Positions 6,271 through 15,444 of a stretch of DNA of 48,159 nt are shown here, piece after piece (position 1 is the stretch's first letter; every line of letters begins with the position of its first letter). The stretch comes from Candidatus Omnitrophota bacterium. GTDB taxonomy: Bacteria > Hinthialibacterota > Hinthialibacteria > OLB16. The DNA lies in assembly GCA_020632575.1 (NCBI GenBank), contig JACKFH010000030.1, forward strand, positions 1 through 48,159. The letters are read 5' to 3'. Made by a program: the position numbers and the translations under genes. The notes below the pieces were generated by a model. The model made no database searches. It had not been told where the DNA came from and saw nothing but the letters and a program-made list of their open reading frames with translations.

Positions 6271-9200
6271 GGATTGGCTTGACGAGAGATCCCTTTTGAA
6301 ATTCTCCACTGGAGCTCGTTAATTCTTCCCTGCGCAAGTTCCCGCAAAGTGGAGGTCGGGTAGTCTTCCAGAATTTTCTCGTAGTTGGCAACCGCCTCGA
6401 CCAATCGGTCCTCGTAACGGAGGGACTCGGCAAGATTGAAAAGAGTTCGAGCCGCCTCCTCGCGGCCCCCCACCTCGAACCCAGTCAAGTCGACTCGACG
6501 GTAGGCGGGTATGGCCTCCTTGTAGCGCTTGAGTCTGAAAAAGGATTCCGCCAATTTGAGTTGGTTCTCCGGCTTTGGATCCTCGGTCCGAGAGGCTTGG
6601 TTGTAATATTCCAGGTACTTCGCGGAGCGTTCGTAATCGCCGAGATCGAAGTAGGTCAACCCCATGATGGCGAGGGGCCGATCCTCATCCGGATAGGCAA
6701 TGCGGATCTTCTCGGCTTCATCGAGCACCTTCATTAAGAGTTCCTTCCGGTCCTCGCCAACCGCCAGCCCGCTTTCATCCTGATAACTTTTGCAGATGAG
6801 GTAGTGGGCCCATCGGACAGTTTCACTGTCGCGAGGAAGCTCCTCAATAATCTTCCTGAGTTCCTCTCTGCCTTCGCCATAATCGAAACGTTCGAAAAGA
6901 TTGCGCGCTAGTTGGAAGCGGACAAGTCCATTGTCATCCCGGTTCGGATATTTCTTGAGGAAGCCGCGAAGTTCGTCGATCGATTCATCGATCAAGCCTT
7001 GTTGGTGGTAAGCGTCGGCGAGTCTTTTCCAGGCCAGCAACGATTCCGGGCTATCCTCGTATTGGACGAGACTGAGCAGAGTCTCATAAGTTTGCGCGGC
7101 GCGAGCGTAGTCCTCCTCTAAATACTGGCAGGTCGCCAATCCAAAGTAGGATCCTCGAAAGGACTCATCGTCGGTGTATTGAGTGCGGGGAAAATCGCGG
7201 ACAGCGTCGCGAAAGTGTTTCTCGGCTTCGGCGTACCGGTTGAGACGGTAAAGCGCCTCCCCCAATTTGTATTGAACCCGGTAGGCGTAGGGATTGTCCG
7301 GAAACTCCTCCAAAATCCGGGTGTATTCCCGGACTGCGTCATTGTACTGTTCGGCGTTGTCATAGAGATAATTGGTCCTTCTCAGCAAGGCGAGAAGCGA
7401 GTCATGACCGTTCTTTCCGTAAGAATCGTTCTGGTCGAGGGCGCTCTGATAGGCCGCCACCATTTTGGTGAAATGAGAATTTCGGGGGTCGCCATTCTTC
7501 CTGGCGAGCAGAACCCCGAGATTGTAGTAGGCGTGCCCCCGAAGATAGACCGCTTCGGTTTCGTCCTCGCCCTCGAATGGATTTTGTTCGTTGGGGCGGG
7601 CGATCTCCAGGACCTCATAGAGTTGGCGTTCGGCGGAGGCGTCCCGACCCTGGCCAGCCATTTCCTCGGCGTTTTGCAGGAGCGATCGGGCAAGCGCCAG
7701 GCGGTATTTGTGGGGGAGGGGACCCTCTAGAAACTCATCCCTAGGGAGGGCAATCACCTTCCGGAGCAGCGCGATGCTCTCCTCGGTCTGGCCCATTTCA
7801 CGCAAGAGACGAGCAATTTCCAGATCCACTTCTTTCGGCTCGAGCCCGACCAGCTCGGCCCCTTTCCCGAAATCGCGCAACTTCTTCATATACGCCAAAC
7901 TCTTCCCGAGATTCTCGAGTTTCTGACCCTTTTCGCGGTCCGCCAATCGTTCCCAGGTTTTCGAGAGTCGGAGGTAAGCGGGCAATATCCGGACAGTCTC
8001 CGCGGATGCGTCGAGAGCGCTGCCGTAGGCCGAGATGATGTTTCTCAAGAGAGAGGTGTCGGCATCTTTCGGGCGGGCCATTTCGTAGAGAACATCGGCA
8101 TATTGGTAGAGGGAACGATTCCGGATCGGGTCGCCGGTGGCGTTTTGGATAACCTCCTCAAATTTCTCGGCGGCGTTGGACCAATCCTCTCTAAGGGCGT
8201 GGATCTCGCCAAGGAAATGGAATCCATGGAACAGTTTCCGCCGAGATTTCGCGGTCCATTCTCCCGTGACTTCCTCGACATTCCTGCCCAGGATCTCAAG
8301 ACCCTGATTCATGGCTCGGGAAGAATTGATGTAATCCTCCTCCTCGCGCAGGATCTCCGCGATCCGAAAGGAGGTTTCACTGGTGAGCGGGCTCTTGGGA
8401 TAACGGCGCAGGAGATCGTTGAAGGTGGATTCAGCGGTTTCCAAATCGCCCTCTTTTTGGGACCGCACCCCACTCTGATACAATCTTAGATCCGCGCCCT
8501 TTCCATATTTGACCGAACTCCAGTACAGGGCGCCGGCAATGAGCAGAATAGACATCGTCGCACCCGCTTTGAGGAGAGATTTCTCTTTCGGTTCAAGCGC
8601 TTCCCAAAAGTCCAAGGCTGGACCGACTGTTTTATGAAACACTGAATCGGGTCGCGCAACCTCTTCTTCGTCCTCCGCCGGCATTCCCTGGAAGAGGTTG
8701 TCCACCATTTCCTGAAGGTCCTCGGAGGTGACCGGCTCTTCCTCCTCCTCGTCCAGTTCGGTCAAGGGTTGATCGAGGAAGGACCCCGCTATTTCCGATT
8801 CCTCCTCATCTTCTTCGTCCTCGAGGTCCTCCGCGATTTCGGATTCGATGTCGATGAAGTCGAAATCCTCGGCCTCGGAGGGGAGTCGCTCGCGAATTTC
8901 CTCGAAACGATCCAGTTCGGAGAAGACACCCAAACCCTCCTCCATTTCCTCCTCGACCGGTTCGGATTCGGTGAACTCGGGGAGGCGGAGGTCCTCCTCT
9001 TCGGGAGAGGGCTCCCTGGAGGCCTCAAGATCCGCCGTTGGACTCGGCTCCTCTTCTTCCGTTTCCGGAGAGAGTTCGTCTAAGAGCCCGGCCAGGTCCT
9101 CCGCGTTCTCCTCAATCTCGCCAGTCGAATCCTCTTCCTCAATGGGTGGCTCGCCGGAGAAGGACTCGATCGCCTCGAGGTCCGGTTGCGGGGGTTCAGA

Positions 9201-9737
9201 CTCCTCGGCTTCGGCCGAGACCAAAGGCTCCTCTGTCGGAGGTTCCTCGATCTCTTCCAAATCGATTTCGGAAACTGTCTCTTCTGGTTCGAACCGTTCG
9301 GTTTCCTCCGGGGTTTCGAAGAGGGCCGGGATTCTCTCCTCGTCTTCCTCTTCCGGGACCGATTCGGAAACCTCCAACTCGGATTCGAGTTCCGGTTCGG
9401 ATTCGGACTGAGGCTCCGATTCGAATTCACTCCCCATCAATTCGGCGATGAGGTCGGCGTCGACATCGGCGGGGGGTTCAGGCTCGGCCTCTTCAGGAGT
9501 GGTCGGTTCGGGAGTTTCCTCCACCGAGGAAGGAGTCGGCTGAATCTTCTCTCCGATCTGCTTCAACCACTTCTTGGCCGCGGAGGGTCTTTCGAAAGCT
9601 TTTTCCAAGAACGCGACCTGATCCTCGGGGATCGTGTCGCTAATAGAGACAGGTTGGCCGGTCTCCTCCTCCAACCTCTTGCGGAGGATCTCGGCGCGAA
9701 CCTTAAGCTTCTTGGAAAGGCTATACAGATCGCTCAT
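6267..9737 (-). CDS. Giant acidic membrane-anchored TPR protein with IF2N-like start
   Basis: A 1156-aa protein with four parts. Residues 1-50 (LYSLSKKLKVRAEILRKRLE) resemble the small helical N-terminal module of translation initiation factor IF-2. Residues ~60-370 are a strongly acidic, low-complexity Glu/Pro/Ser linker. One transmembrane helix lies near 386-408. The remaining ~750 residues are TPR-type helical repeats, several clear (YRLNRYAEAEKHFRDAV, YNDAVREYTRILEEFPDNPY). The likely topology is a cytoplasmic acidic N-terminus with a periplasmic TPR scaffold. It starts 5 nt after the stop of the NtrC-type regulator and overlaps gmd by 4 bp. I know no named family with this order; a role in envelope or exopolysaccharide assembly is inference. 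Confidence 0.85.
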   Translation of the reverse strand: MSDLYSLSKKLKVRAEILRKRLEEETGQPVSISDTIPEDQVAFLEKAFERPSAAKKWLKQIGEKIQPTPSSVEETPEPTTPEEAEPEPPADVDADLIAELMGSEFESEPQSESEPELESELEVSESVPEEEDEERIPALFETPEETERFEPEETVSEIDLEEIEEPPTEEPLVSAEAEESEPPQPDLEAIESFSGEPPIEEEDSTGEIEENAEDLAGLLDELSPETEEEEPSPTADLEASREPSPEEEDLRLPEFTESEPVEEEMEEGLGVFSELDRFEEIRERLPSEAEDFDFIDIESEIAEDLEDEEDEEESEIAGSFLDQPLTELDEEEEEPVTSEDLQEMVDNLFQGMPAEDEEEVARPDSVFHKTVGPALDFWEALEPKEKSLLKAGATMSILLIAGALYWSSVKYGKGADLRLYQSGVRSQKEGDLETAESTFNDLLRRYPKSPLTSETSFRIAEILREEEDYINSSRAMNQGLEILGRNVEEVTGEWTAKSRRKLFHGFHFLGEIHALREDWSNAAEKFEEVIQNATGDPIRNRSLYQYADVLYEMARPKDADTSLLRNIISAYGSALDASAETVRILPAYLRLSKTWERLADREKGQKLENLGKSLAYMKKLRDFGKGAELVGLEPKEVDLEIARLLREMGQTEESIALLRKVIALPRDEFLEGPLPHKYRLALARSLLQNAEEMAGQGRDASAERQLYEVLEIARPNEQNPFEGEDETEAVYLRGHAYYNLGVLLARKNGDPRNSHFTKMVAAYQSALDQNDSYGKNGHDSLLALLRRTNYLYDNAEQYNDAVREYTRILEEFPDNPYAYRVQYKLGEALYRLNRYAEAEKHFRDAVRDFPRTQYTDDESFRGSYFGLATCQYLEEDYARAAQTYETLLSLVQYEDSPESLLAWKRLADAYHQQGLIDESIDELRGFLKKYPNRDDNGLVRFQLARNLFERFDYGEGREELRKIIEELPRDSETVRWAHYLICKSYQDESGLAVGEDRKELLMKVLDEAEKIRIAYPDEDRPLAIMGLTYFDLGDYERSAKYLEYYNQASRTEDPKPENQLKLAESFFRLKRYKEAIPAYRRVDLTGFEVGGREEAARTLFNLAESLRYEDRLVEAVANYEKILEDYPTSTLRELAQGRINELQWRISKGISRQANP

Positions 9738-9742
9738 GTCGG

Positions 9743-11098
9743 TTACGGGATCTCGGCTCCCGCCTCACGGTATTCATTCAGTTTGTTTCTGAGTGTCCGT
9801 ATGCTGATACCGAGGAGTTCGGCGGCGCGGGTCCGATTCCATTCGTAGGTTTTCAGCGTTTCCAGAATCAACATCCGCTCCGCCTCCATGGTGGTCATGC
9901 CGACGCGGATATCGAGGCCCTCACGCACCTCGGGCTCCCGGATCTCGGCGGGAAGCGAGGCGGAATCGATGCTCTTGCCTCGACAGAGAACGACCGCTCT
10001 CTCGATCACATTCTCCAGCTCTCTTACATTGCCGGGCCAATTGAATTTCATCAAGGTTTCGAGAGCGTCGGGTTCGATTCCCTCAATCTCCTTGCCATTC
10101 TCCTCGGCGTATTTCCGGACAAAGTGGTCGGCCAAGATGGGGATATCCTCTTTCCGTTCACGCAGAGCGGGGAAGGTGATGTTGACCACATTGAGGCGGT
10201 AGAAGAGGTCCTCTCGGAAATCCCCTTTTTTGATCTGATCCCGCAAAGACCGATTGGTGGAGGCGATCACGCGGACATCGACCGGGATCGGTTTGGTCCC
10301 GCCCACCCGGTCGATCTCGTTCTCTTGGAGAACTCGAAGGAGTTTGGCCTGGAGTTTGGGATCCATCTCGCCAATCTCATCCAGGAACAGAGTGCCGCCA
10401 TTGGCCAGTTCGAACTTTCCGGTCTTGCTGGAAACGGCGCCGGTGAAGGAGCCTTTCTCATGGCCAAAAAGTTCGCTTTCTAGCAACTCGCCGGAGATGG
10501 CGGCGCAGTTGACCGCGACAAAGTTTTTTTCAGACCGAGGGCTGTGAGCGTGGATGGCCCTCGCGATCATCTCCTTACCAGTCCCACTCTCTCCCGTGAT
10601 GAGAACTGTCGATTTGGATGGCGCCACTTGCTCAATCAGGTCGAAGGATTCCCGCATCTTCTGGGATTTCCCGATGATCCGATCGAGGCGGTCCCGTTCG
10701 CGCACCTGTTTCTTGAGGGTGGTGACCTCTTCTTTGAGATTGCGGATCGACAAGGCTTTGTCGACAACAACCTTTACTTCCTCGACATCGAAGGGTTTCC
10801 GGAAATAATCGAAGGCCCCCAGCTTCATCGCCTCGACCGCGGTCTCGACTGTGCCATGGGCAGTGATCATCACGGAGACCAGATCTGGATCGATCTCCTG
10901 GACACGACGGAGCACCTCCATCCCATCCATCTCCGGCATTTTGAGATCGCAGATCAGGATGTCCGGACGCCATTCCCGGACTTTATCGACCGCGGTCTGC
11001 CCATCGGCGGCCTCGGCGGTTTCATGGTGCTTGCTCAGGACACGTTTTAGGATGGAGCGGATCCCCGCCTCGTCATCCACAATCAGAATTTTGGCCAT
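9743..11098 (-). CDS. NtrC-family sigma-54-dependent response regulator
   Basis: 451 aa in three domains. The receiver is at 1-120 with acidic pocket DD (8-9), phospho-acceptor Asp51 (ICDLKMPEMDG) and Lys101. The sigma-54 AAA+ domain has Walker A GESGTGKE at 169-176, the sigma-54 contact loop GSFTGA at 216-221, and Walker B TLFLDEIGE at 236-244. A Fis-type helix-turn-helix (RTRAAELLGISIRTLRNKL) is at the C-terminus. The start at 11098 is set by the receiver domain; the longer in-frame start at 11209 would translate a palindromic intergenic repeat. It follows its probable partner kinase (11237-12562). Targets are unknown; I found no convincing sigma-54 site upstream of the PEP-CTERM genes. Confidence 0.95.
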   Translation of the reverse strand: MAKILIVDDEAGIRSILKRVLSKHHETAEAADGQTAVDKVREWRPDILICDLKMPEMDGMEVLRRVQEIDPDLVSVMITAHGTVETAVEAMKLGAFDYFRKPFDVEEVKVVVDKALSIRNLKEEVTTLKKQVRERDRLDRIIGKSQKMRESFDLIEQVAPSKSTVLITGESGTGKEMIARAIHAHSPRSEKNFVAVNCAAISGELLESELFGHEKGSFTGAVSSKTGKFELANGGTLFLDEIGEMDPKLQAKLLRVLQENEIDRVGGTKPIPVDVRVIASTNRSLRDQIKKGDFREDLFYRLNVVNITFPALRERKEDIPILADHFVRKYAEENGKEIEGIEPDALETLMKFNWPGNVRELENVIERAVVLCRGKSIDSASLPAEIREPEVREGLDIRVGMTTMEAERMLILETLKTYEWNRTRAAELLGISIRTLRNKLNEYREAGAEIP

Positions 11099-11125
11099 GC
11101 TTTCCCCTTTTGCTTGCTTCGTGCC

Positions 11126-11223
11126 GTGGGAGGGGCATCCTTGCCCCGGACTCCCCACCCCCTTCGCGGCAAGATGCCGCTCCCACAGTAGGGATTCCTT
11201 TCGCGGCATGATGCCGCTCCCAC
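11126..11223. repeat. REP-like palindromic repeat cluster, type 1 (three units)
   Basis: Three copies of a ~22-bp unit of the form GTGGGAGSGGCATCYTGCCSCG: 11126-11148 on plus, 11165-11186 and 11202-11223 on minus. Opposite units can pair into long hairpins. The same unit recurs at 19332-19394. The cluster fills the gap between the kinase and regulator genes, so it may form structure in that mRNA. Confidence 0.75.
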
Positions 11224-11236
11224 GGCGAGGGCGGTT

Positions 11237-12562
11237 TTATCGATTCGATGGAGCCGGAAAATAGAGACTGAATGAGGTCCCCTTCCCAGGCGAACTTTCG
11301 ACTCGAATCACCCCGCCGTGCTCCTCGACGATCCGGTGGCACAAAGCCAACCCCAAACCGGTCCCTCGATCCTTGGTGGTGAAGAAGGGATCGAATAACG
11401 AATCCATGTGTTTCGGGTCGATCCCCATGCCATCATCCACGATCGCCACGAAAACCAAGTCTCGTTCCTCGTCCTCCTGCCCCCAGGTCTCCCGTTTGAC
11501 ACCCGAAAAAACCGAGAGATTTCCTCCGTTGGGAAGGGCTTGTCTCGAATTGATGATGAGATTCAAGAGAACTTGTTTTAGCCGGTCTCGATCAAGCGGC
11601 AGAGGCGGGACCTCCTCGAGGCGGTCATGAATTTGGATCCCCTCCGAGGCCATGGTTTCGGAATGCTCGCTGACCACCTCGCGCAGGAGTTGTCTTAGGT
11701 CGGTCGCTCGGTCGTCGGGTTGGATGGGGCGCGAGAGTTCGAGGAGGTCATCGGTCAGACGAGCCAGCCGGTCGATCTCATCGATCAACCTTGTCGAGCA
11801 CTCCTCTCGGAAATCGGGATCCTCATACTCGGAGGGGAGGAGTTGCAGAAACCCGCGCATCGTGGCGAGCGGATTCCGCATCTCATGCGCAACCCCCGCC
11901 GCGAGTTCGCCAAGCGCGGTCAATCGGTCGGACCGTCTGACTCTCTCCTCCAGGAGGCGAAGCTGGGACAAGTCCTCGAAAACAAAGAGGTAATCTCCGA
12001 GATCCGTTTCGGGAGCGTCGGGCGTTTCGATTCGGGCCGCCGTGTAACGGACAAGGACCGTGTCGCCATCCCGTTTCATGAGTCGAATCTCTCCGGAGTG
12101 CGCATGGCGTTCGGATGATGTGACTGGCGCGATCGGATCGGACAGGTCGGGAACTCGGATCGAGTCGAAATGATCGGGAAGCCCTTTCTTCCAGCCGAGG
12201 ATCTCGCAGGCTCCTCGATTCATCTTGGCGATTCGCCCCTCGGAGTCGAGGGCGATCAGCCCGGTTTGCATCGAATCGATCAGGCGATCGAGGAACTGAC
12301 GGACCTCATCGCTTTCGCGCATTTTGAGGGCGAGTTCCTGGTTGACCGATTCGAGTTGTCGATTCTTCTTTTCCAGCTCCTCCATGAGCACACGCAGTTG
12401 TTCCTGGAGGTGTTGTTGGGCAGCGACCAGTTTGTTGGTGGTTTCGGAAAAGACCTCGAAATGTTTCGAAAGCAGGTCCACTTCCTCCTGGGAGAGGTTG
12501 GGTAGGTCTTTGATACTGGGCGCCATCCCCGCGGCTGAATTCGACTTAGTGCTTTTGGTCAT
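11237..12562 (-). CDS. Cytoplasmic PAS sensor histidine kinase (NtrB-like)
   Basis: 441 aa and no transmembrane segment. Residues 40-90 are a coiled coil. A PAS domain spans ~90-205 (MQTGLIALDSEGRIAKMNR). The HisKA box AAGVAHEMRNPLATM has phospho-acceptor His226. The ATPase domain has the N box (LLNLIINSRQAL) and glycine boxes (DDGMGIDP, GTGLGLAL). It probably phosphorylates Asp51 of the NtrC-type regulator encoded next. The first 17 bp overlap the end of the FlgN-like gene, suggesting translational coupling. With no membrane domain, it senses a cytoplasmic signal or a partner protein; the FlgN-like protein is one candidate by position only. Confidence 0.93.
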   Translation of the reverse strand: MTKSTKSNSAAGMAPSIKDLPNLSQEEVDLLSKHFEVFSETTNKLVAAQQHLQEQLRVLMEELEKKNRQLESVNQELALKMRESDEVRQFLDRLIDSMQTGLIALDSEGRIAKMNRGACEILGWKKGLPDHFDSIRVPDLSDPIAPVTSSERHAHSGEIRLMKRDGDTVLVRYTAARIETPDAPETDLGDYLFVFEDLSQLRLLEERVRRSDRLTALGELAAGVAHEMRNPLATMRGFLQLLPSEYEDPDFREECSTRLIDEIDRLARLTDDLLELSRPIQPDDRATDLRQLLREVVSEHSETMASEGIQIHDRLEEVPPLPLDRDRLKQVLLNLIINSRQALPNGGNLSVFSGVKRETWGQEDEERDLVFVAIVDDGMGIDPKHMDSLFDPFFTTKDRGTGLGLALCHRIVEEHGGVIRVESSPGKGTSFSLYFPAPSNR

Positions 12563-13025
12563 AGAACTTCGACTTTTGGTAGGCGTCGGTCGCGGCCTTT
12601 TGTTGGTACCCCTTGTGGGCGCTCTTCCCCCGATTGATCTCCTTCAGTTTTCGGTTGATCTCATCGCCATGTTTTTTGAGTTCCTCCTCGTTTGTCTTCT
12701 GGAGTTCGAGGAGCTGAGTCATCGCTTCCTGAAGCGCGCTCACTTGGCTCTGCAACCTTTCGCGCAGTTCGGGGGGGGCCTGTTCGCGGACCTGCTGCCA
12801 AAGGAGGTGTTGCTCATGCAGGTCCTTGTCAATCTTCTGAAGGTCCTGAAGGAGGGTGTTTTTGGAATCGATCTTGGCGGCGACCGCCTCGATGTTCGAT
12901 TCGCCAATGGAGGCGGCTTGTTCGTTCTCGATTTCGAGTAGCCGGCGATAGGCTTTTAGGGATGCATCCAGCGATTGCGAAAAAAGCAGAGCTTGCTTTT
13001 CCAGAGATACGCTTCCCTCATTCAT
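12546..13025 (-). CDS. FlgN-like helical chaperone protein
   Basis: 159 aa, almost wholly alpha-helical coiled coil and rich in Gln, Glu and Lys. The pattern of an N-terminal LLEIENEQ helix, a helix with ‘KIDSKNTLLQDL’, and a C-terminal GKSAHKGYQQK segment resembles FlgN/FliT-type chaperones, which in flagellar systems hold hook-filament junction proteins before export. No flagellar gene is present in the window. It is the first gene of the operon, with GGGAGGGG before the ATG at 13025 and a strong promoter 20 bp further up. The family call is by pattern and is tentative; a generic coiled-coil protein is the alternative. Confidence 0.6.
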   Translation of the reverse strand: MNEGSVSLEKQALLFSQSLDASLKAYRRLLEIENEQAASIGESNIEAVAAKIDSKNTLLQDLQKIDKDLHEQHLLWQQVREQAPPELRERLQSQVSALQEAMTQLLELQKTNEEELKKHGDEINRKLKEINRGKSAHKGYQQKAATDAYQKSKFYDQKH

Positions 13026-13045
13026 GATACCCCTCCCAGAATTTC

Positions 13046-13074
13046 ATGGTAGAATTTTCAGGCGAGGGTGTCAA
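13046..13074 (-). promoter_or_regulatory. Sigma-70-type promoter of the FlgN-kinase-regulator-TPR-gmd operon
   Basis: On the minus strand TTGACA (13074-13069), 17-bp spacer, TACCAT (13051-13046). The predicted start near 13039 gives a leader of about 14 nt before the ATG at 13025. Confidence 0.75.
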
Positions 13075-13133
13075 TTCCTATCTTATTCAAAAATCTTAAC
13101 CTATGACTGAAATGCTAAGTCCGGGTCTAGACT

Positions 13134-15356
13134 TCATTTCAGTTCCGGGCGTGGCGGCCCCTGGTAGGGTTCCGCCCCCAGGTTCAGGTCCCGCTCCTCA
13201 ACTCCCAGTAGGCTGGGATCCTCGGTTTTCGGGGGGAGGATGATGCCGTAGAACCGCCCCATCCAGTAAGCGTCGAGCCAACCGCTCGGGTCGACCACCA
13301 CCCGGCCACCGGCACCCCCATCCGGGCTGAGGGAGGAGTCGGTCCAACGGTAGGGGCCCCTCTCCCGAGGCGAGAAGTAGCGGATGCCATCGGCGTAGGG
13401 GGTGTAGCCGGCTTGGGTGTAGAGGTCGGCCCGTTGCGAGTTTTGGAAGCTGTAGTCGATCAAATCGAGCGGCCATTCCCGCAAATTTTCGACCGCTTGC
13501 GCGGCTTCGCAGTCCATCCCGGTGAGCGCGCCATAGATGAAATTGAACCAGGGATTCCGCTCGATGCGTTCGATCTCCCAACTCCGCTCGAAACTTCTTC
13601 GATAGATGGAACGGAGATAGGGATCGGTCTCGTATTTCAACAGAGGGTAATAAGCATAGAAGGCGAGGCGATCGTCCGAGTGGAAGATATCCCCTGGGGG
13701 GAAGGTGAGTTTTTGGGCGATCACCTCCTCGTGGTAGTCCATGTTCTGAAGTTCCTGGTAGGCGGAGGCAAACCTTGGCTCGCCGGAGAGTTCGAGCGTG
13801 GTTCTCATGTAGCTGAGAATTTCGAGGCCATTGAGGCCGCGAGCATAGAGTCCGCGATCGCTGTGGAAATACTCGGGGTCCCACCGCGCCCAGACTGTGG
13901 GTTTGCCATCGACATCTCGAAGGGTCCAGCCGTTTTGGATGATGTGGTCGCTGATCCTCTCGACATGCTCGATCGCTTGCTCCTTTTCCCGGCCCTCGGC
14001 GACCAGATCATGGAAGATCGAGGTCGCGTAGTAGTGAGCGTCGGTCTCATCGCTGGAGGTGTCCCCCTTCCACTCCCATTTCCCATCCTCGGTGCGATGC
14101 CATTCGGCGGCGAATCCTCCGGAGCCTCCCTCAGCCTGATGGCCCTTCTCTCCCACCGCCCAGATCGAGCGGGCGGGGAATCCATCGATTGGGGTGATCT
14201 CCTCGCACCATTTGAGGGAATTGAAGAAGTCGACCGCCTCGGCGCGAGCTTTTGGGTCTTTCGTGGCGGCATACTTAAAACACATCGCGGCGAGGTAATG
14301 CGTGCTCCAGCCCGCGTCGTTGTCGCTGATCTCTCGCATCCATTCCTGTTTCTCGTCGTTCCATTCGAGTTTGTGGACAAACCCCAGACGTTTTTGACCC
14401 CATTCCTCCAAGTGGCGGTCGTAGTAATCGGCTTTTTTCTGGAGTGTGTAGGGTTCGTAATGGACTATTCCAAGTCCCCGATCCGTGGCGATGTAAGCGG
14501 TGTCAGTGGAACAGGCGATGGCATGGACCTGGTTGTCCGGAAGCCATCGGTCGCCCGCAAAATAGTGGAAGTCCCCTTCCTTGGTCCAGCGGATGGCGCC
14601 GTAGGAAGTTCCGATCCAGACATCCCGATCGAATCCGGGAGCGAGGCAGGAGGCATCCTCATAGGGGAGCCCATCCTCCCCTCGCACGAGGGTGAGGGCA
14701 GTCCCACGGAGTTCGCCCAAACCTCGATTCGTGGCAATCAGCAGGCGGTTGCCGAACGGGAGAAGGTCGCGGGTTTCACGCGTGAGGAATTCCCCCCATT
14801 CCACCACGTTTTCCCATTCAAACCCTTTGCCATTGTACACCAGGAGTCGATTGCCGCTGAGGAAATAGAGGGTTTCATTGAAGGAGGCGAAAGAGGTGAA
14901 TCCCCCCCGGCGACCACCGCCGAAAACCTTTTCGAGATCGCCCTCCACTAATCGATAGACCCCCGAATCGGCGGCAACCCACACCTGACCAAGGTGTTCG
15001 CATACCCCACGAATCCCTCCCTCACATTGGATCTCTCCCCATTCGCCATCGATGAACCGATGGAGGACCTCCCCAGATGCGACATAGAGACCGCTTTGAA
15101 GGACGGTTAATTCAGTGGCGGGAGAATCGTAATCCTTCACCTTGACCAACTGGTTATCCTGAAGACGGTATAAGTCCCCACCCATTAGGGCGTAGAGAGA
15201 GCCTTCGTGGAAAGCCACTTTGGAAACCGGCGTGTCGGTTTCGACCTGCTCCCCGATCTCCTGGAGGTAGACCTCATCGACAATCGGCGTCCAGGTTTGG
15301 GCGACCGATGGGAGGGTGAGGAGAATGGTGAGGAGGGTCAAAAAGAGGGTTCGCAT
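13134..15356 (-). CDS. Secreted two-component-regulator-type propeller fused to a helical domain
   Basis: 740 aa with a signal peptide (1-19, LPSVAQ). Residues ~40-310 contain repeated short blades of the kind found in the sensor part of hybrid two-component proteins: SLYALMGGDLYRL, QVWVAADSGVYRL, RLLIATNRGLGEL, DVWIGTSYGAIRW, TAYIATDRGLGIV. No kinase follows. Instead ~400 residues of Trp/Tyr/His-rich helical sequence (WSTHYLAAMCFKYA, DAHYYATSIFHDLV) look like an (alpha/alpha)6 barrel of the kind used by polysaccharide lyases and glycosidases. Likely periplasmic or extracellular carbohydrate-related, activity undetermined. It is separated from the FlgN operon promoter by a short gap. Confidence 0.7.
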   Translation of the reverse strand: MRTLFLTLLTILLTLPSVAQTWTPIVDEVYLQEIGEQVETDTPVSKVAFHEGSLYALMGGDLYRLQDNQLVKVKDYDSPATELTVLQSGLYVASGEVLHRFIDGEWGEIQCEGGIRGVCEHLGQVWVAADSGVYRLVEGDLEKVFGGGRRGGFTSFASFNETLYFLSGNRLLVYNGKGFEWENVVEWGEFLTRETRDLLPFGNRLLIATNRGLGELRGTALTLVRGEDGLPYEDASCLAPGFDRDVWIGTSYGAIRWTKEGDFHYFAGDRWLPDNQVHAIACSTDTAYIATDRGLGIVHYEPYTLQKKADYYDRHLEEWGQKRLGFVHKLEWNDEKQEWMREISDNDAGWSTHYLAAMCFKYAATKDPKARAEAVDFFNSLKWCEEITPIDGFPARSIWAVGEKGHQAEGGSGGFAAEWHRTEDGKWEWKGDTSSDETDAHYYATSIFHDLVAEGREKEQAIEHVERISDHIIQNGWTLRDVDGKPTVWARWDPEYFHSDRGLYARGLNGLEILSYMRTTLELSGEPRFASAYQELQNMDYHEEVIAQKLTFPPGDIFHSDDRLAFYAYYPLLKYETDPYLRSIYRRSFERSWEIERIERNPWFNFIYGALTGMDCEAAQAVENLREWPLDLIDYSFQNSQRADLYTQAGYTPYADGIRYFSPRERGPYRWTDSSLSPDGGAGGRVVVDPSGWLDAYWMGRFYGIILPPKTEDPSLLGVEERDLNLGAEPYQGPPRPELK

Positions 15357-15444
15357 ATTCAGGGGCCTTTCAGTTCATTTGTGTTGGCAAGCATCGAATC
15401 ATTTCGTGGGGCAATCAAGAGTCATTGTCCCCAAAAGGCGGTGA

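Noticed and set aside
5251..6282. 343-codon plus-strand frame
   Set aside because: Antisense to gmd, which is unambiguous.
8848..9411. Plus-strand serine-rich frame
   Set aside because: Antisense to the Glu-rich linker of the TPR protein; Glu codons read backwards give Ser and Phe.
9743..11209. Longer start of the NtrC-type regulator
   Set aside because: The added 37 codons read through a palindromic repeat; the receiver domain begins at the ATG at 11098.
13413..14951. 512-codon plus-strand frame
   Set aside because: Antisense to the propeller protein; no domain, and the minus strand has a clear signal peptide and repeats.
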